A DNA stretch of 64,000 nucleotides. It comes from Dillenia suffruticosa (lineage: Eukaryota > Streptophyta > Magnoliopsida > Dilleniales > Dilleniaceae). The notes beneath the pieces were generated by a model, which was not told the DNA's origin, did no database searches, and saw only the letters and a program-made list of their open reading frames with translations. The stretch spans positions 18,148,001-18,212,000 of the forward strand of contig JAVTVX010000031.1 of assembly GCA_033439265.1 (NCBI GenBank). Direction: 5' to 3'. The position numbers were made by a program, and so were the translations under genes. Position 1 is the stretch's first letter; every line of letters begins with the position of its first letter. Shown here piece by piece: positions 1-10,912 of the stretch.

Positions 1-27
1 GTCCTCCCTCTACGTGGGTTCAACCTT
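1..27. repeat. Tail of a chimeric LTR fragment (end of a preceding unit)
   Basis: These bases match 30663-30689 and 62095-62121, the last part of a gypsy LTR fragment that closes each 31 kb unit. Homology to the start of sub-unit 2 (12747) begins only at base 28. The window therefore opens inside the end of another unit, and the array extends to the left of what is shown. Confidence 0.8.
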
Positions 28-182
28 ATAAGCAATAAGGTTTTAAAAAATTTATCTTATGTATCCCACTCGGAACATAAAAAGGTGAATTCCATTCCAA
101 TAATTACATATTTTATTAAGATTTGAATTGTAAAAGGTGAGGCCAGGAAAGCAAGAATTGAAAAATATCTAAGAGACTCTTT

Positions 183-503
183 TTCGAGTTTATAGTTGTA
201 GAGGAGTATAAGGTCAGACTGGCTACCCACTATCTGAAGGAAGCTGCCTATGATTGGTGGAGTTCGGAGTTGAGACTTCGATATGGAGATGATATTCGGT
301 ATGTGTCTTGGGGTGATTTTACTCAGATCTTCCACGAGTAATATGTACCGACATTCATTAGAGATCAGAAGATGTCTGAGTTTTTGAATTTGAGACAGGG
401 CAATCAGACGGTTAGCTAGCATGAGGACTGTTTTGCTAGCTTGTCAGTATATACTCCAGTATTAGTTGATACGGATAAAAAGAGAGCTAGGAGATTCAGG
501 AAA
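183..503 (+). pseudogene. Ty3/gypsy gag fragment, broken
   Basis: Plus-strand translation gives a Retrotrans_gag-like core: the stretch around 222-275 reads ATHYLKEAAYDWW, followed by a W-x-x-F segment and then RDQKMSEFLNLRQGNQ. In-frame stops lie at 339-341 and 417-419, and the frame ends at 504-506, so it is a dead fragment with no start, LTR or pol. The corresponding place in sub-unit 2 (about 12890-12975) has ordinary AT-rich sequence, so the fragment arrived after the inner duplication. Its protein is unlike the gag of the chromoviruses at 20556 and 29234, so it comes from another gypsy family. Confidence 0.7.
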
Positions 504-1101
504 TAAATATTGTATTGTCTAAATTATATTAATAGAAAAAAGTAAAATAATAAGAGTTAGAATTTATTTAAAGCGGAAGGGAGGTGGTGAAAGATTTATA
601 TTATTTATTAGGCAATTTATAGATTTTTTTTTTCAAAAAATCCACCACTACACAAAGGAGAGGCATTGTTAGTGTAAAATAGTATATAATGTAATTATGA
701 TTATTTCTAAGGAATAGTATGGTAGCTGTTGTTGAAAAAGGAATTATCATGTTTTAAGTTAACATAATAGTTTAAAGAGAGAGAGAGAGAGAGAGCTGTT
801 AAAGGAAACACAATTCAAAGGAGAAGCTAGGGTACCCTAGCATGTAAAAATGACAAACTTTATCAATGTAAAAATGACACATTTAAATTTGTATTTGTAT
901 GAATCGTTGCTTAGATATGCTATTTATCAACGTTTTAATGAATTCACAAATCACACACTTGTGACTCTTAATGGTTGTCTTAAAATAAAGGGAATATTTA
1001 TTATTTGGGAAACTAGAAGCCCCCCCTGTGGAGTTGTATACAAACAGGAATTAGGGAACACGGTTCGAACATATATTACATTCATAATTTAATAGAACTT
1101 T

Positions 1102-2291
1102 TCATTTTGTGGGGTAAGCAGCTTGAAGGGTCATGCCACAGAGTCCGTCTGGATTATCAACATCTCTCTGGACCCTAACGTAGCCTTTCTCCCCCCACAA
1201 TTTGCCCCACGAGTTCTTCAAGAGCCAATACTTAATTCCTTCTTTACTCTTCCCATAACCAACGATTGTTATACTATGGCCACCAATGAGGCCACATGGT
1301 CCAGTTATAACACCCTCTTTATAGAACCTAAAGTCATCATTATCCACACCAATGTTAACTGTAACCGGTTGGTTAGCCACAGCCTGAAGAAGAGCAGTTT
1401 CGTTTCTCGGTGGAATCCTTTCAAAGCCACTTATGGTTACAGCGCGGTCTGCAGTCTTGCTTTTGTCACAGGTACCCCGTTTTCCTTGATATGGGTAATT
1501 GGATTCTGTTGTGATGCCTTTGTTTTCGATGATGTATTCGTAGGCCCCTGTCGGCCAACCACCTTGGCAGCCTCCATCGTTTTTGTCACAGTCCACAACC
1601 TGTTGCTCCGAAAGTGCAATTAATTGACCAGTTCTGATTTGGTTGATTCCTTCCACGGATGCTACAGCGGCGAATGCCCAGCAAGAGCCTACATTTTTCC
1701 ATAATAAATGATAATCAAGAAAGCCATGTATTGAGGTCTCCATGGTAATATGTACGAGGGGGATATGGGATTGTGGTAGCTTCTCTCTACCTTTTCAATC
1801 GGAAAACAAAATAAAAAGAGAAAAGTACACCCGGATGAAGTTTAGGACTTACCACAAGCTTCTTGGCTTTTGACAGGAGTAACCGCGCCCATTTTCCTCC
1901 AGTCTATCTTTTTTGGCACGTTGTTTACATTGGCATACCTAAAGGGTGTTGATTTCAGGGTAGACATGGGTGGCGGGACTTGTTCCTTCAGACCAAAACG
2001 AGCTTTAAATTCCTCCCGAGTTAGATCAGCGAATGCATTAATCTCTAATTTATAAGTTTTATTAGCAGATTGATTAATAGATTCAATATATTCAACATTT
2101 TTCTTGAATATATTGAGTCGGTGTTCCTTCTCTTCTGTATTCTTGTAATAACGTCTATATTGGGCCATCCAATGCTCGAACTTATGCAACATTGTCTCTG
2201 TAGGTACAGTGCGTGATGATGCTAGAGAAACCAAAGCACCCAATAAAAAAAGGATCACTATGCTAATGTCAAACTTTGAGGTAGCCATCAT
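1102..2291 (-). CDS. Papain-like cysteine protease, copy A1 (two exons)
   Basis: Exon 1 is 2291-1853 and exon 2 is 1688-1102; the 164-bp intron 1852-1689 has a GTAAGT donor and a TGTAG acceptor and interrupts the codon after Cys146. The product is a 341-residue C1A preproprotease. It has a hydrophobic signal peptide (residues 8-25), an inhibitor-I29 prodomain with a complete ERFNIN pattern (about 55-73) and an FAD motif (INAFADL, 84-90), and a mature domain from about residue 125. The oxyanion Gln143, catalytic Cys149 (CGSCWAF), His284 (GGHS) and Asn305 (KNSWG) are present, with papain-type disulfide cysteines. N-glycosylation sequons lie at 73, 77 and 242. An in-frame ATG 24 codons upstream (2363) lies only 4 bp from the TATA box, so 2291 is the better start. 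It resembles SAG12/SAG39-type plant proteases, which act in vacuoles or the apoplast during senescence or defence; that role is inferred from the family. Confidence 0.93.
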
Positions 2292-2366
2292 AGAAGTTTT
2301 GCTTGAAATAGGTCTATAGAAGTTTGAAGGATTGGGTGGATTTGCCCAAAGGGAGAAATGCATGTG

Positions 2367-2374
2367 TATTTATA
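2367..2374 (-). promoter_or_regulatory. TATA box of protease copy A1
   Basis: TATAAATA on the minus strand, 76 bp before the ATG at 2291. The same octamer lies 60-78 bp before the other complete protease copies. Transcription would be expected to start near 2340, which excludes the upstream ATG at 2363. Confidence 0.7.
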
Positions 2375-2445
2375 GTTGGATGTGCCTAAATAAACTTTCA
2401 ATTCTGTGTACTGTTTTTCCAAAACATCAAATTTTATCTTGTAAA

Positions 2446-2745
2446 TGTTGAGTACCGGAATAAAATAACAACTATTTGAATAATAGAGTTTTTTTTTTAT
2501 TTTTATATTTCCATATTTGTATTTATTAGAATATATTATATATCAAAATCAAATGAATTATTGATCTAATTTTCAGAAAATTTGACTTTTCTTATTTTTA
2601 TATTTATAACTTTATATTTTTATATATGTGATAATGAGTTTTTATATAAACTTACTTATTGTAATAGTTTAATTGAAACAATAGAGTATTAGGCTTTAAT
2701 ATTTTTATTTTACTTTCGATATTCTCTAACATGGTATCACAAGCC
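2446..2745 (+). mobile_element. Copia-like LTR remnant with primer-binding site
   Basis: An AT-rich stretch starts TGTTGAG and ends TCTCTAACA at 2731, followed at once by TGGTATCACAAGCC (2732-2745), a near match to the initiator-Met primer-binding site TGGTATCAGAGC. The TGTT...AACA ends and the abutting PBS indicate a Ty1-copia or TRIM LTR end. No internal coding region follows. It lies upstream of the protease promoter in all sub-units, so the insertion predates the inner duplication. Confidence 0.55.
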
Positions 2746-2999
2746 ATGTTCGTCAATCTTTCTTAATTATATATATTTTTTTATATTTTTATAAAAAAAT
2801 GATAGAAATTTCACAAATTCCAAATCTATGGCAATAATTGATTGAATCATCATTTCATATTTTATATTGCATGAATGCCAAATTTCATTGATATTGAATC
2901 TTATTTTGTTTCAAATTCTAGTGATTTCATTGCATCACCATGAGTTTGAAGGAAGATAATAGAAAATATTAAGTATCAAAATAAATAAAAATTTATATC

Positions 3000-4300
3000 T
3001 CTAACATTAGTATTATTTTTTCTTTCAAGTTCAAGTGATTTTATTGTATTATTTTAAGTTTAACGTAAGTATTAAAAAAATTGAGAATTAAAATAAATCG
3101 AAGATCATTCTCTTTTCTAAGTGGTTTTGCTACACCACATCAAGGGGGATGTTAAAAAAACTTGGGTATGAGATAATATTAGCATTGATTTGATTTGAAA
3201 AATATTTAAGGTTTTTTTTTCTTTTTTGTTTCCATAGTTGTAATAATAAATATGTTTAATATAAATTTTAGAAAATATTGTTTTAAAATAAATCAAAGAT
3301 TATTCTCTTTTCTAACTTGGTTTTATTGCACCACATCAAAGTGGACGTTAGAAAATATTGGATGTGAGACAATATTAGCTTCCATTTGATTTGAAAAATA
3401 TTTGAATTTCCTTTTTTCTTTAATATTTCCATAGCTGTAATAATAAATATTCTGTAAACAAATTCATGTGATTTTATTGCATTGCCTTAAGTTTAACATA
3501 AATACTAGAAAATACTGAGTATCAAAATAAATCAAAGATTACTCTCTTTTCTAACATGGTTTTACTACCTCACATCAAGGAGGACGTTAGAAAATATTAG
3601 GTATGAGACAATATTAGTATTGAATTAGTTTGAAAAATTTTTGAATTTCTTTTTTATGTTTCCATGGTTGTAATAATAAATATTCTATGAACAAATTCAA
3701 GAGATTTTATTGCATTATCTTAAGTTTAACGAAATATTACAAAATATTGAGTATCAAAATAAATCAATAATTATTCTCTTTTTTAACCTAGTTTTATTAC
3801 ACTACATCAAGGGGGACGTTAGAAGATATTGTGTATGAGATAACTACACTATTAGAAAAACTAGTATCAGCGATACATAAATATCGACGGAAAAAAATCC
3901 ATCGGTAATATTGACGGATTTCCGACGGACTAAATACTGACGAATTAGAGAGGGATTAGCGACGGAAATTAACGACGGAAATAATTCCATCTCTAATCCG
4001 ACGTTGATATTTGCGATGGAAAAAAAATCTATCGCTAAAAATTAGCGGAGTCACTTTTTGCGACGGATTTAGAGACGGAAAAAATTCATTGCTGATAGCT
4101 TTTAGTGACGGAAAATGGACTTTCAGCGACGGATTTTTCCATCGCTGAAAGTCTGTTTTCTTGTATTCCGTCGCTGAAAGTCTGTTTTCTAGTAGTGCTA
4201 GCATTTATTTGATTTAAAAAATATCTGAATTTCTTTTTTTATGTTTTCATAGTTGTAATAATAAATATTTTACAAATAACCGTTGTTATAGTTTAAATGA
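3000..4300 (+). repeat. Degenerate tandem LTR/TRIM-like array (interrupted by the MITE)
   Basis: A module of about 190-245 bp recurs with landmarks near 3140, 3335, 3575 and 3805. Each has a polypurine-like CATCAAGGGGGAcGTTAG, a GAGAcAATATTAG segment, a TTTGAAAAATATTTGA block, and a TTCTAAC end followed by a TGGTTTTA sequence. This reads as LTR (GTTAG...CTAAC), a very short PBS/PPT-like spacer, then another LTR, repeated in tandem. No coding capacity is present. The last module is split by the CACTA MITE at 3847-4197. Confidence 0.5.
3847..4197. mobile_element. Non-autonomous CACTA MITE, 351 bp
   Basis: It begins CACTATTAGAAAA and ends TTTTCTAGTAGTG, so the inverted termini are CACTA-type, and it is filled with direct and inverted GCGACGGA subterminal motifs. 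A 3-bp target duplication CTA flanks it (3844-3846 and 4198-4200), as expected for En/Spm-type elements. Sub-unit 2 has the uninterrupted site near 16725-16740 (ATAATTAGCATTTATTTG), confirming the boundaries. It has no transposase and was mobilised in trans. Confidence 0.9.
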
Positions 4301-4991
4301 ATCCATAAATCATTAGAGTTTTCACATGATAAATTTCAATAATATTGAATATTATTATCTATTAGCCGTAACTCAACTGATGCTATCCCTTTGTTTCTCT
4401 GACATTCAGACAGTCGCCTTACTTTGTCTTCCAAACTTGATTGGCTTTGTTGTACCGTGTTGTGTTTGAGGGAGATAAAACAATATTGAATATAAAAATA
4501 AATTGATTTTAAAATGTATTTGAGTTCCTTTTAACACTTGTGATGTTGTTATAGTTTAGTTTGTACAAGTGTATCAATTTGGTTTCATATTTAATCAAAT
4601 TTCTCTAATATTGAATATTATTTTGTTTTTTAGAATTCAAGTGGTTTCAAGGCAACATAATGAATTTGAGAGCATATGTTAAAAAATATTGAGGGGTCAT
4701 AATTAGTAATAATCTGATTATAAAAATATCTGAATTTCTTTATTTTTATGTTTTTATATATTTATAATAATGTTTGTTCTATTAATACTCAACCTTTTAT
4801 ATAGTCCCGTTGAAACAATAAATTATTATTTATTCATATTTCATATTGTTTCGTATCCACAATTACTCTCACAGGACGATTAAATCTCACTTACAAAGCT
4901 TGGCTCTTCGGTAACCAACATTAGTGATAGGCATAAGATGCATGCAATAGGTCCCATAAAAGGCAGATGAAGACCAAATGAATTCAAATAC
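4201..4991. other. AT-rich non-coding stretch
   Basis: Low-GC sequence shared with sub-unit 2 (16735-17360) up to about 4845, then unique to sub-unit 1 until the CACTA element. I see no gene, RNA or clear element here apart from degenerate copies of the LTR-like module at its start. Confidence 0.5.
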
Positions 4992-7701
4992 CACTACAAA
5001 AAAAAGACTTTTAGTAGCGGTCAAAAACCGCTGATAAAGACCTTAATATCCGCTGATAAAAATTGTGAGATTTTCTCCCGCGGTCAAAATTTTCACTAGT
5101 TATATTGGCGGTAGTAAAGGGTTTTACCAGCGGCCGGACGAACCTCTAGCATAGGTCCATAGCTTTGCCGACGGTCACCCTGGCTGTTGGCATAGGTCAT
5201 GGCCGTTGGCATAGGTTCGGATATTCTGTTCTCTCTCCGATCTGTGTGTAAAAATCATATATCATGTATGTTATTTTCTAATACTATTAGTATTTAAAAA
5301 AACAATATATAACTAAATTTTTGATAAATATGCTTTTTAACAAAAAAAAAGTTATAAAACATTAATGCGTCATACAGTTATGCCAAAGGATGAATTTACA
5401 TACAAAATCATTACAAAATCAAGTTATATTCTGAATTTAAGTTATTATAAATTATCAATAAAAGCATAATAATTCTGACAGTCATAAAATTTTCCTAATC
5501 TAACTCTCGATCAAATAGGATTAACGATAAGAATTCAGAGTGAGAGATTTGTGACTTCAACTATTGCAAGCAGCCAGCAACCGTTCAAACCCCACTTGTG
5601 ATCAATGAGTCGCACAAATCTTGGTCAAGTCAATTAACTTTTATTCATTGAACAAAGCGTAGAATATAAATAGCATGCAGCAGATAATGAATGTAGGGGT
5701 AGAAGTTGGCAAATAATTGAAATAGATGCTGAAAGGTAATTGAATTCACATAAATTGACTTTCACATTTCTATTGTCATTAGAAATTCTATCCACAAATG
5801 TTACTGAATTTTGCCAAAGAACATACAAAACTATATATTTATGTCACTTTAGTCTCTAGATGACCTTAACATTCATTTTCTCCTCGTCCACCGGGTCATG
5901 CACAAGTAGATTATAACTTGGACATCATTGCAAGACCAATAAAACAAATGAACACCAGACATTGATTACCAAATTAGAAATAAGAAAACAGATGAGCCAT
6001 TACTATGAGTTTAATCTTTCTAGTCTTGTAGATTTTCATTAAGATACATGCTGCTTTATGGTAAACATTTCCAACATAAAAACCTTCCATTTGTTTTTTG
6101 CTATTGCAATAATCTGCTATATACTCTCTCGCTGTCCTATGTCCTCAAAGAAGGGACTCCGTTTAAAAGCTACTGATCAGTAAGGGAGGGGAGGTGATCT
6201 TATTAGGAGACATCTGTGTCCCATTTACATTCAATGCACTTGTGCACATTGACAATTTAGAAGAGCTATACCCAATTACTTGAAATATAGGGGACCAAAT
6301 TAATCTTCTTGTGGTAAAAATGTCTATTATGATGAATTTTCAAAACTATTATGAATACTCACTCACTCACTCTCTCTCTATTAATTTTGTAAAAACATGT
6401 TCCAGTTGCACCATTTTTTTCCACATGGTCCAAAAATAACCGCAAAGAACATCAATTGTCATTTGCAAAAAAAGCAGACAAGAGGACCCCTGATATTTTA
6501 CCATATGACAAACATTTAATGGACTAATTTGATGTCAAAGAAGTACCAATTCACAGAATCAAAAGAAATGTTACTAATACAATAAAAAAAGAATACGGAA
6601 TTCAATCATAAATTTATAAAGCCAAGGACTTTTAGTTCATCATGGATTCAGGAAACACTTACAATTCAAGGAAATCCAAAATTGAATAGGAAATGCTATA
6701 CTCTACAATTAATGTGGATCAAAGACAATTGCCCACATAAGATTATTAGTTGATGCTTTTCCAGTTGCTTGAAATGCACAAGCTAATTTCCTGACATTGC
6801 AGGTTGAAACCAACATACTAAAACCTTCAATTCAAGAGGGAGATATGGAGAATTTCAAACAAAGAGCAACAAATCCCCGGTATCTACATGGTAATAGAAG
6901 CACATAATTCCTATCAACTAAACACTCAATGCAGCACACCATGTCTTCCCTTGTAATGAAGAGAGAGAGAGAAAGAGATCCCTCCAACATTACTACTTAT
7001 ATCACATATAAAGTAGATATGCAGAATCTTATTCAAACTTCTAATTCAATAAGTAAAAAGAAATGTGGAACTCCAATAGACTCAGTGACACAAAGAGAAA
7101 CAATACCATACAAATTCCCATCAATTACACAAGCAAGCGACCCCCAACCCGCATATATCATTGTCTTCCTTTCTATTCGTTTAGAGAGAGAGATCAAAAA
7201 CCGAGTAGCAAGTAAATAAGATAGAGATAGAAACCCTAGGTTACAGAGAGAGGGAGAGAGAGCGCGAGCTTACCAGATGAGAGATGCGAAACCCTAGAGA
7301 ATCGATCGTATTCGAGGAGAGAGATGCGAATCCCTAGCCTATTCGATCGCCAATCGTCACTACTCGCTGTCACTGTCTAGATGTGAAAAGACAGTGATCA
7401 TCACTGATGAGAGAAGGAGAAGAATTGAATGGAGATGAAGACAGCGATGAGATGGAGAAGAAAAGAGAGAGGGAGAGAAGACGAACCTAAGAGATGAGCC
7501 GAAGAGAGAACTTGAGATGAGTCGTCCTTCGTCGATTTGTATGGAGATGAACTTAGAGACTGGGAAAGGGTGAGACGAAGAGAGAACAGTGCAGTGAAAA
7601 GAGAGGGGAGAGGGTGAGACGAAGATAGAACAGCATAGTGAAGAGAGAGAAAAGGGAGAGCGTGATCGATTTTTAGGTTTAGTGACCTATACCAGCGGTT
7701 G

Positions 7702-10532
7702 TGTCACGCCCCAAACCTGCAGCGTGAGCAGCCGTCCATTACCCTGGATGCCAGCTGTATTTTTACAGAAAATCGGACAGAACCTCCTCATATATTGGAG
7801 GTCTCCCATATTAAAATAAACCTGTTACCTGTCTAAAAGGGCCATCCCGACCTCAAAATGCATAAATTATCCTCAACAACAAACCAGATCATCCATACTG
7901 CACAATCCAGGGCAACGCAAGGCTAACAAACAATTCTCCACAGTCCTAACCACAGACCTCTACTGCCATGCCCCCATCAAAGGCATGGACAGCCACCAAT
8001 CGCCCCTCCTGTGATTTAGAGGTGGTACCGAGCGATCCTAGAGTACACTTCTAAGACATAACATATTTCCAAATACATACGCAATGAAAAAGAAATGCCT
8101 CAATACAATGTCATGCAGTGATATGAGAGTTCCACAATTTAAATGTCCATATTTATACAGTCATCCCAGAATTATAAAAATGGTCATTTATAGACCTCAA
8201 AATACATATACATCACCAATACAAATTTGTAGCGGAAATACATAATGACTCCTCAAGTCCAGGCCTGATCTCCCAAAGATACTGAGCGTCCTAAAAGCGA
8301 TGCTCCTTATCAAATACTATCTCTGAAACCAAAGGGAAATGAGGGGTGAGTACTCGGGAAAGAATACTCAGTGAGTGAGTGGGTCAATGCAATCGTCAAA
8401 TATGGAGTGTGAAACTGAAGTGTCAAAACATAAGTATAAAAATCATATTTCAAAGCATCATGCTTTTCATTTCAAACAATATATCATTTCACGCATTTTC
8501 AAGCCAAATATGCATCCAAAGTACCATCATTTAAAATCATAGAGCTGCCAGTCGAAAATGTCCTGGCAGAGGTCTACCGCGACCTATGACAGGCGCACCG
8601 GGGGTGTTATATACAAATTTCTTTAAAGTGCTCTCTACCCCGACGTTGGCGACGAACCTCGTCCAGGTGATAGACTTAGAGAGGATATCCAATCCAAATC
8701 CAAATCCTCCCCCTTTCGGGTTCAACCTTGCTAGTACCGTGTCGATAATCAAATCACGACAACTCGTGGGATACCCCAAGCCTAGGCATATCCGGACGCC
8801 ACCAAAGCGTCTCTCACGGTGTCCTTCATAGCTACGGAACAATACATATCAAAGCCCTCAAGACCAAAATCAATATCATATCAAAATGTGCCAAAGTCAG
8901 GTTCATAAACCGATGCAACATAGAGTATAAAATGGCACATTATACATTTCAACCACGTGGATGTATAATTTCATAATTCAACACAGTTTTTGGACACTCT
9001 ATCGGTTCACAAAAATCAATTTTAAAACCAGTCAAAACATTTCAAGTATACGACAAATCATGCTCATTACCAAAATGTTGTAAAACAGGATTTACATATT
9101 AAACAAAAGTATTAAAATAAATCTCACTCACAGTTTTGGGGAGGATAGCGCACTCCCCAATAAAACCATAATACGTAGAGCAATGCTCCCCTCAATCGAA
9201 TCACCAAAATAGCCAACCTAATAAAATCACCACGGTTCAATATCAATTAAGGGCCTAGTTATGAATTTTCAATTTTTCTTTCCAACCAAAACTACCTAAT
9301 TTGACAAAATTTATTTAAAAGTTAAAGAGATTTCCTTTCTCTCACCTAGGATTCCTCGGATCTCGGATCTAGCTTTCGTTCGCCCGTCGGTTTAGTCTAA
9401 AACCTGAATGTTTCCAAATTTGAAACAATTGTGAGCAATTTAAGTCCAATTACCAAAGAATTTCGAAACCCTAGTGCGGAAATCGAAACTGAGTCATTTA
9501 CCTTCGCAGAGGCTCACGGACTGTCATGGGTCGTCGCGGGCTCATGGGCCGCGAGCTGGCGGGCTGATGGGTTGGCGGCCTGGTGGGCCTGCGGGCCTGA
9601 TGGGTCTCGTGGGCCGTGGGCTGGACTGGGCCGCATACTGGACTGGGCCGCAGTGGCTAGGGCTCGCACTCGCGAGTTGGATCGAGTGCTCGTGCAGTGG
9701 GTCACGCGCTGGAGCACTCGTTCTCGTGCTGGGGCGCGCTCGAGCAGTGGATCGGGCACTGGAGCGCGCTGTGCTCGTGCTGGGGTGTGCTGGAGGGCGC
9801 GCTGGCACAGGGGAGCCCATGCTGGGGCACGCTGGGGCGCGCAGGGGCTTGTGCAGAGGCGCGCAAGGGTGCACTGACGCTCGAGCAGGAGCGTGCAGAG
9901 GCGCGCAGGGGGTCGGGCGCTGCTCGCGCTGGGCACGTACGTTGCTCGGGCTGGGCTCGCGCGCTGCTCGCGCTGGGCTGGCGCGCTGCTCGCGCTGGAC
10001 TCGCCAGGCTGGGTTCGCACGCTGGCTCGCGTTGGGCTCGAGCTGGGCTCGCGCTGGGCTCACGCTGGGCTCGCGCTGGGCTCAAGCTGGGCTCAAGCTG
10101 GGCTCGCACTGTGCGCGCCCGCTCTCGGGAGAGCGCGCAGTCGCCCGAAAGAGAGCGCGCAGTCGCGCGAAGGGGAGTGCAGTGGCGCTCGTGCAGGGAG
10201 GAGCTGCAGCGGCTCGCTCGCGGGAGGGAGGAGCTGCAGCGGCTGTGGGTGGCGCGCGGCGATCTTCGCGGCGGAGGGACCGGGTGGTGGCTGTGATCGC
10301 GCTCGGCGGAGGGGGAAGGCGCTGCGGCTAGCGCGCTCGCGTGAGGAGGAAGGAGGAGTGGCGGCTGGGTGCAGTGGCGAGCGGCGGTACTGGCGGCGGC
10401 AGCGGGAGAGGAAGAGACGGAGTGAGAGAGAGAGAGAGGGAAAGAGAGAGAGGGAGAGAGAGGGGGGGGAGAAAATTAGGGCTTTAAGACCTAATTTTAA
10501 TTTTCCCTTTTTTTTTTTTTTTGGGTATTACA
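7702..10532 (-). mobile_element. Solo gypsy LTR, 2.8 kb, nested in the CACTA element
   Basis: Read on the minus strand it starts TGTAATACCC plus a long A tract and ends GGGGCGTGACA, giving TG...CA termini. A 5-bp target duplication GGTTG flanks it (7697-7701 and 10533-10537), so the ends are exact. It shares landmarks with the LTRs of the chromoviruses in this window: the A tract, a CT-rich block, a donor-like CCTAG/GTGAGAG, a GGGAGTG/CTCC motif and a GAGTA hairpin (8348-8369). No internal region is present, so it probably arose by LTR-LTR recombination. Confidence 0.88.
9515..10325. repeat. GC-rich tandem-repeat core of the solo LTR
   Basis: About 0.8 kb of strongly GC-rich DNA built from decaying 10-12 bp repeats of the GCTGGGCTCGCG type (clearest at 9930-10110), rich in CpG and closed by a GA-rich tract (10415-10475). 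Long open frames occur here in several frames on both strands because stop codons are rare in such composition. They encode only monotonous Ala/Arg/Ser/Pro peptides and are not called as genes. Confidence 0.75.
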
Positions 10533-10912
10533 GGTTGAGCCTAGCCGGTCGCTGCTGAAGACGATCAATACTAGAGGTTCTCCCGGCCACCGGTAAAGAG
10601 GGCCGCTAGTAAATGGCATTTTTTTTGTAGTGTACTTTAGATGAGCGAAATACTTCAGACATTTATGAGAACACCTCCATGATGACTTCAATTATCTGTA
10701 GTAATTTAAATATTCTAATCTGAGCATATTAATACAAACAACCGTAGTTAATTACCAAATTAAAATTTCATTATGGCGTATCATGAAAATTGAATTTTAT
10801 TTAATTAATGATTGTACTTATACTATTAGTTCATTTTCCTCAGCTGTAAAATTTTGGGCATTGCCCTTGCCACACTACAAGTCAAGTATGTGATGCTTTT
10901 GAGCAAGCCTGA

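Larger units (their letters stand above)
4992..10632. mobile_element. Non-autonomous CACTA element, 5.6 kb, with nested solo LTR
   Basis: The left end reads CACTACAAAAAAAAGAC and the right end, read inward, CACTACAAAAAAAATGCC; both continue into an A-(C/G)TAGCGG subterminal motif. A 3-bp duplication TAC flanks the element (4989-4991, 10633-10635). Without the nested LTR (7702-10532) the host element is about 2.8 kb. It holds GCGG-type subterminal repeats near 5020-5180, AT-rich sequence to about 6900, and purine-rich sequence from 6960 to 7690. I find no TNP1/TNP2-like coding region, so it depends on an autonomous partner. Confidence 0.88.

Noticed and set aside
57..422. Minus-strand open frame of 121 codons over the gag fragment
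   Set aside because: The plus strand reads clear gag protein; the antisense frame has no recognisable content.
850..1092. Plus-strand open frame of 80 codons in copy A1 (also C1)
   Set aside because: It is created by the 656-bp deletion junction, has a different continuation in B1, and lies in AT-rich 3-prime flank.
1123..1623. Open frame of 166 codons antisense to protease exon 2 (repeated at 32439, 45592 and 63217)
   Set aside because: It is a shadow of the conserved protease exon. In copy A2 it is cut short (14504), and it has no family resemblance.
3000..3846. Regularly spaced repeats that might suggest a CRISPR-like array
   Set aside because: The repeats are long, degenerate and LTR-like, spacing is irregular, and the genome is a plant nuclear genome.
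3956..4204. Minus-strand open frame of 82 codons
   Set aside because: It lies wholly within the CACTA MITE and arises from its inverted subterminal repeats.
9431..10558. Several long open frames of 135-285 codons on both strands (and 40758-42100 in unit B, up to 419 codons)
   Set aside because: They overlap in several frames, encode monotonous Ala/Arg/Ser/Pro-rich peptides, lie in a GC-rich tandem repeat inside a solo LTR, and change length between units. They are by-products of composition.
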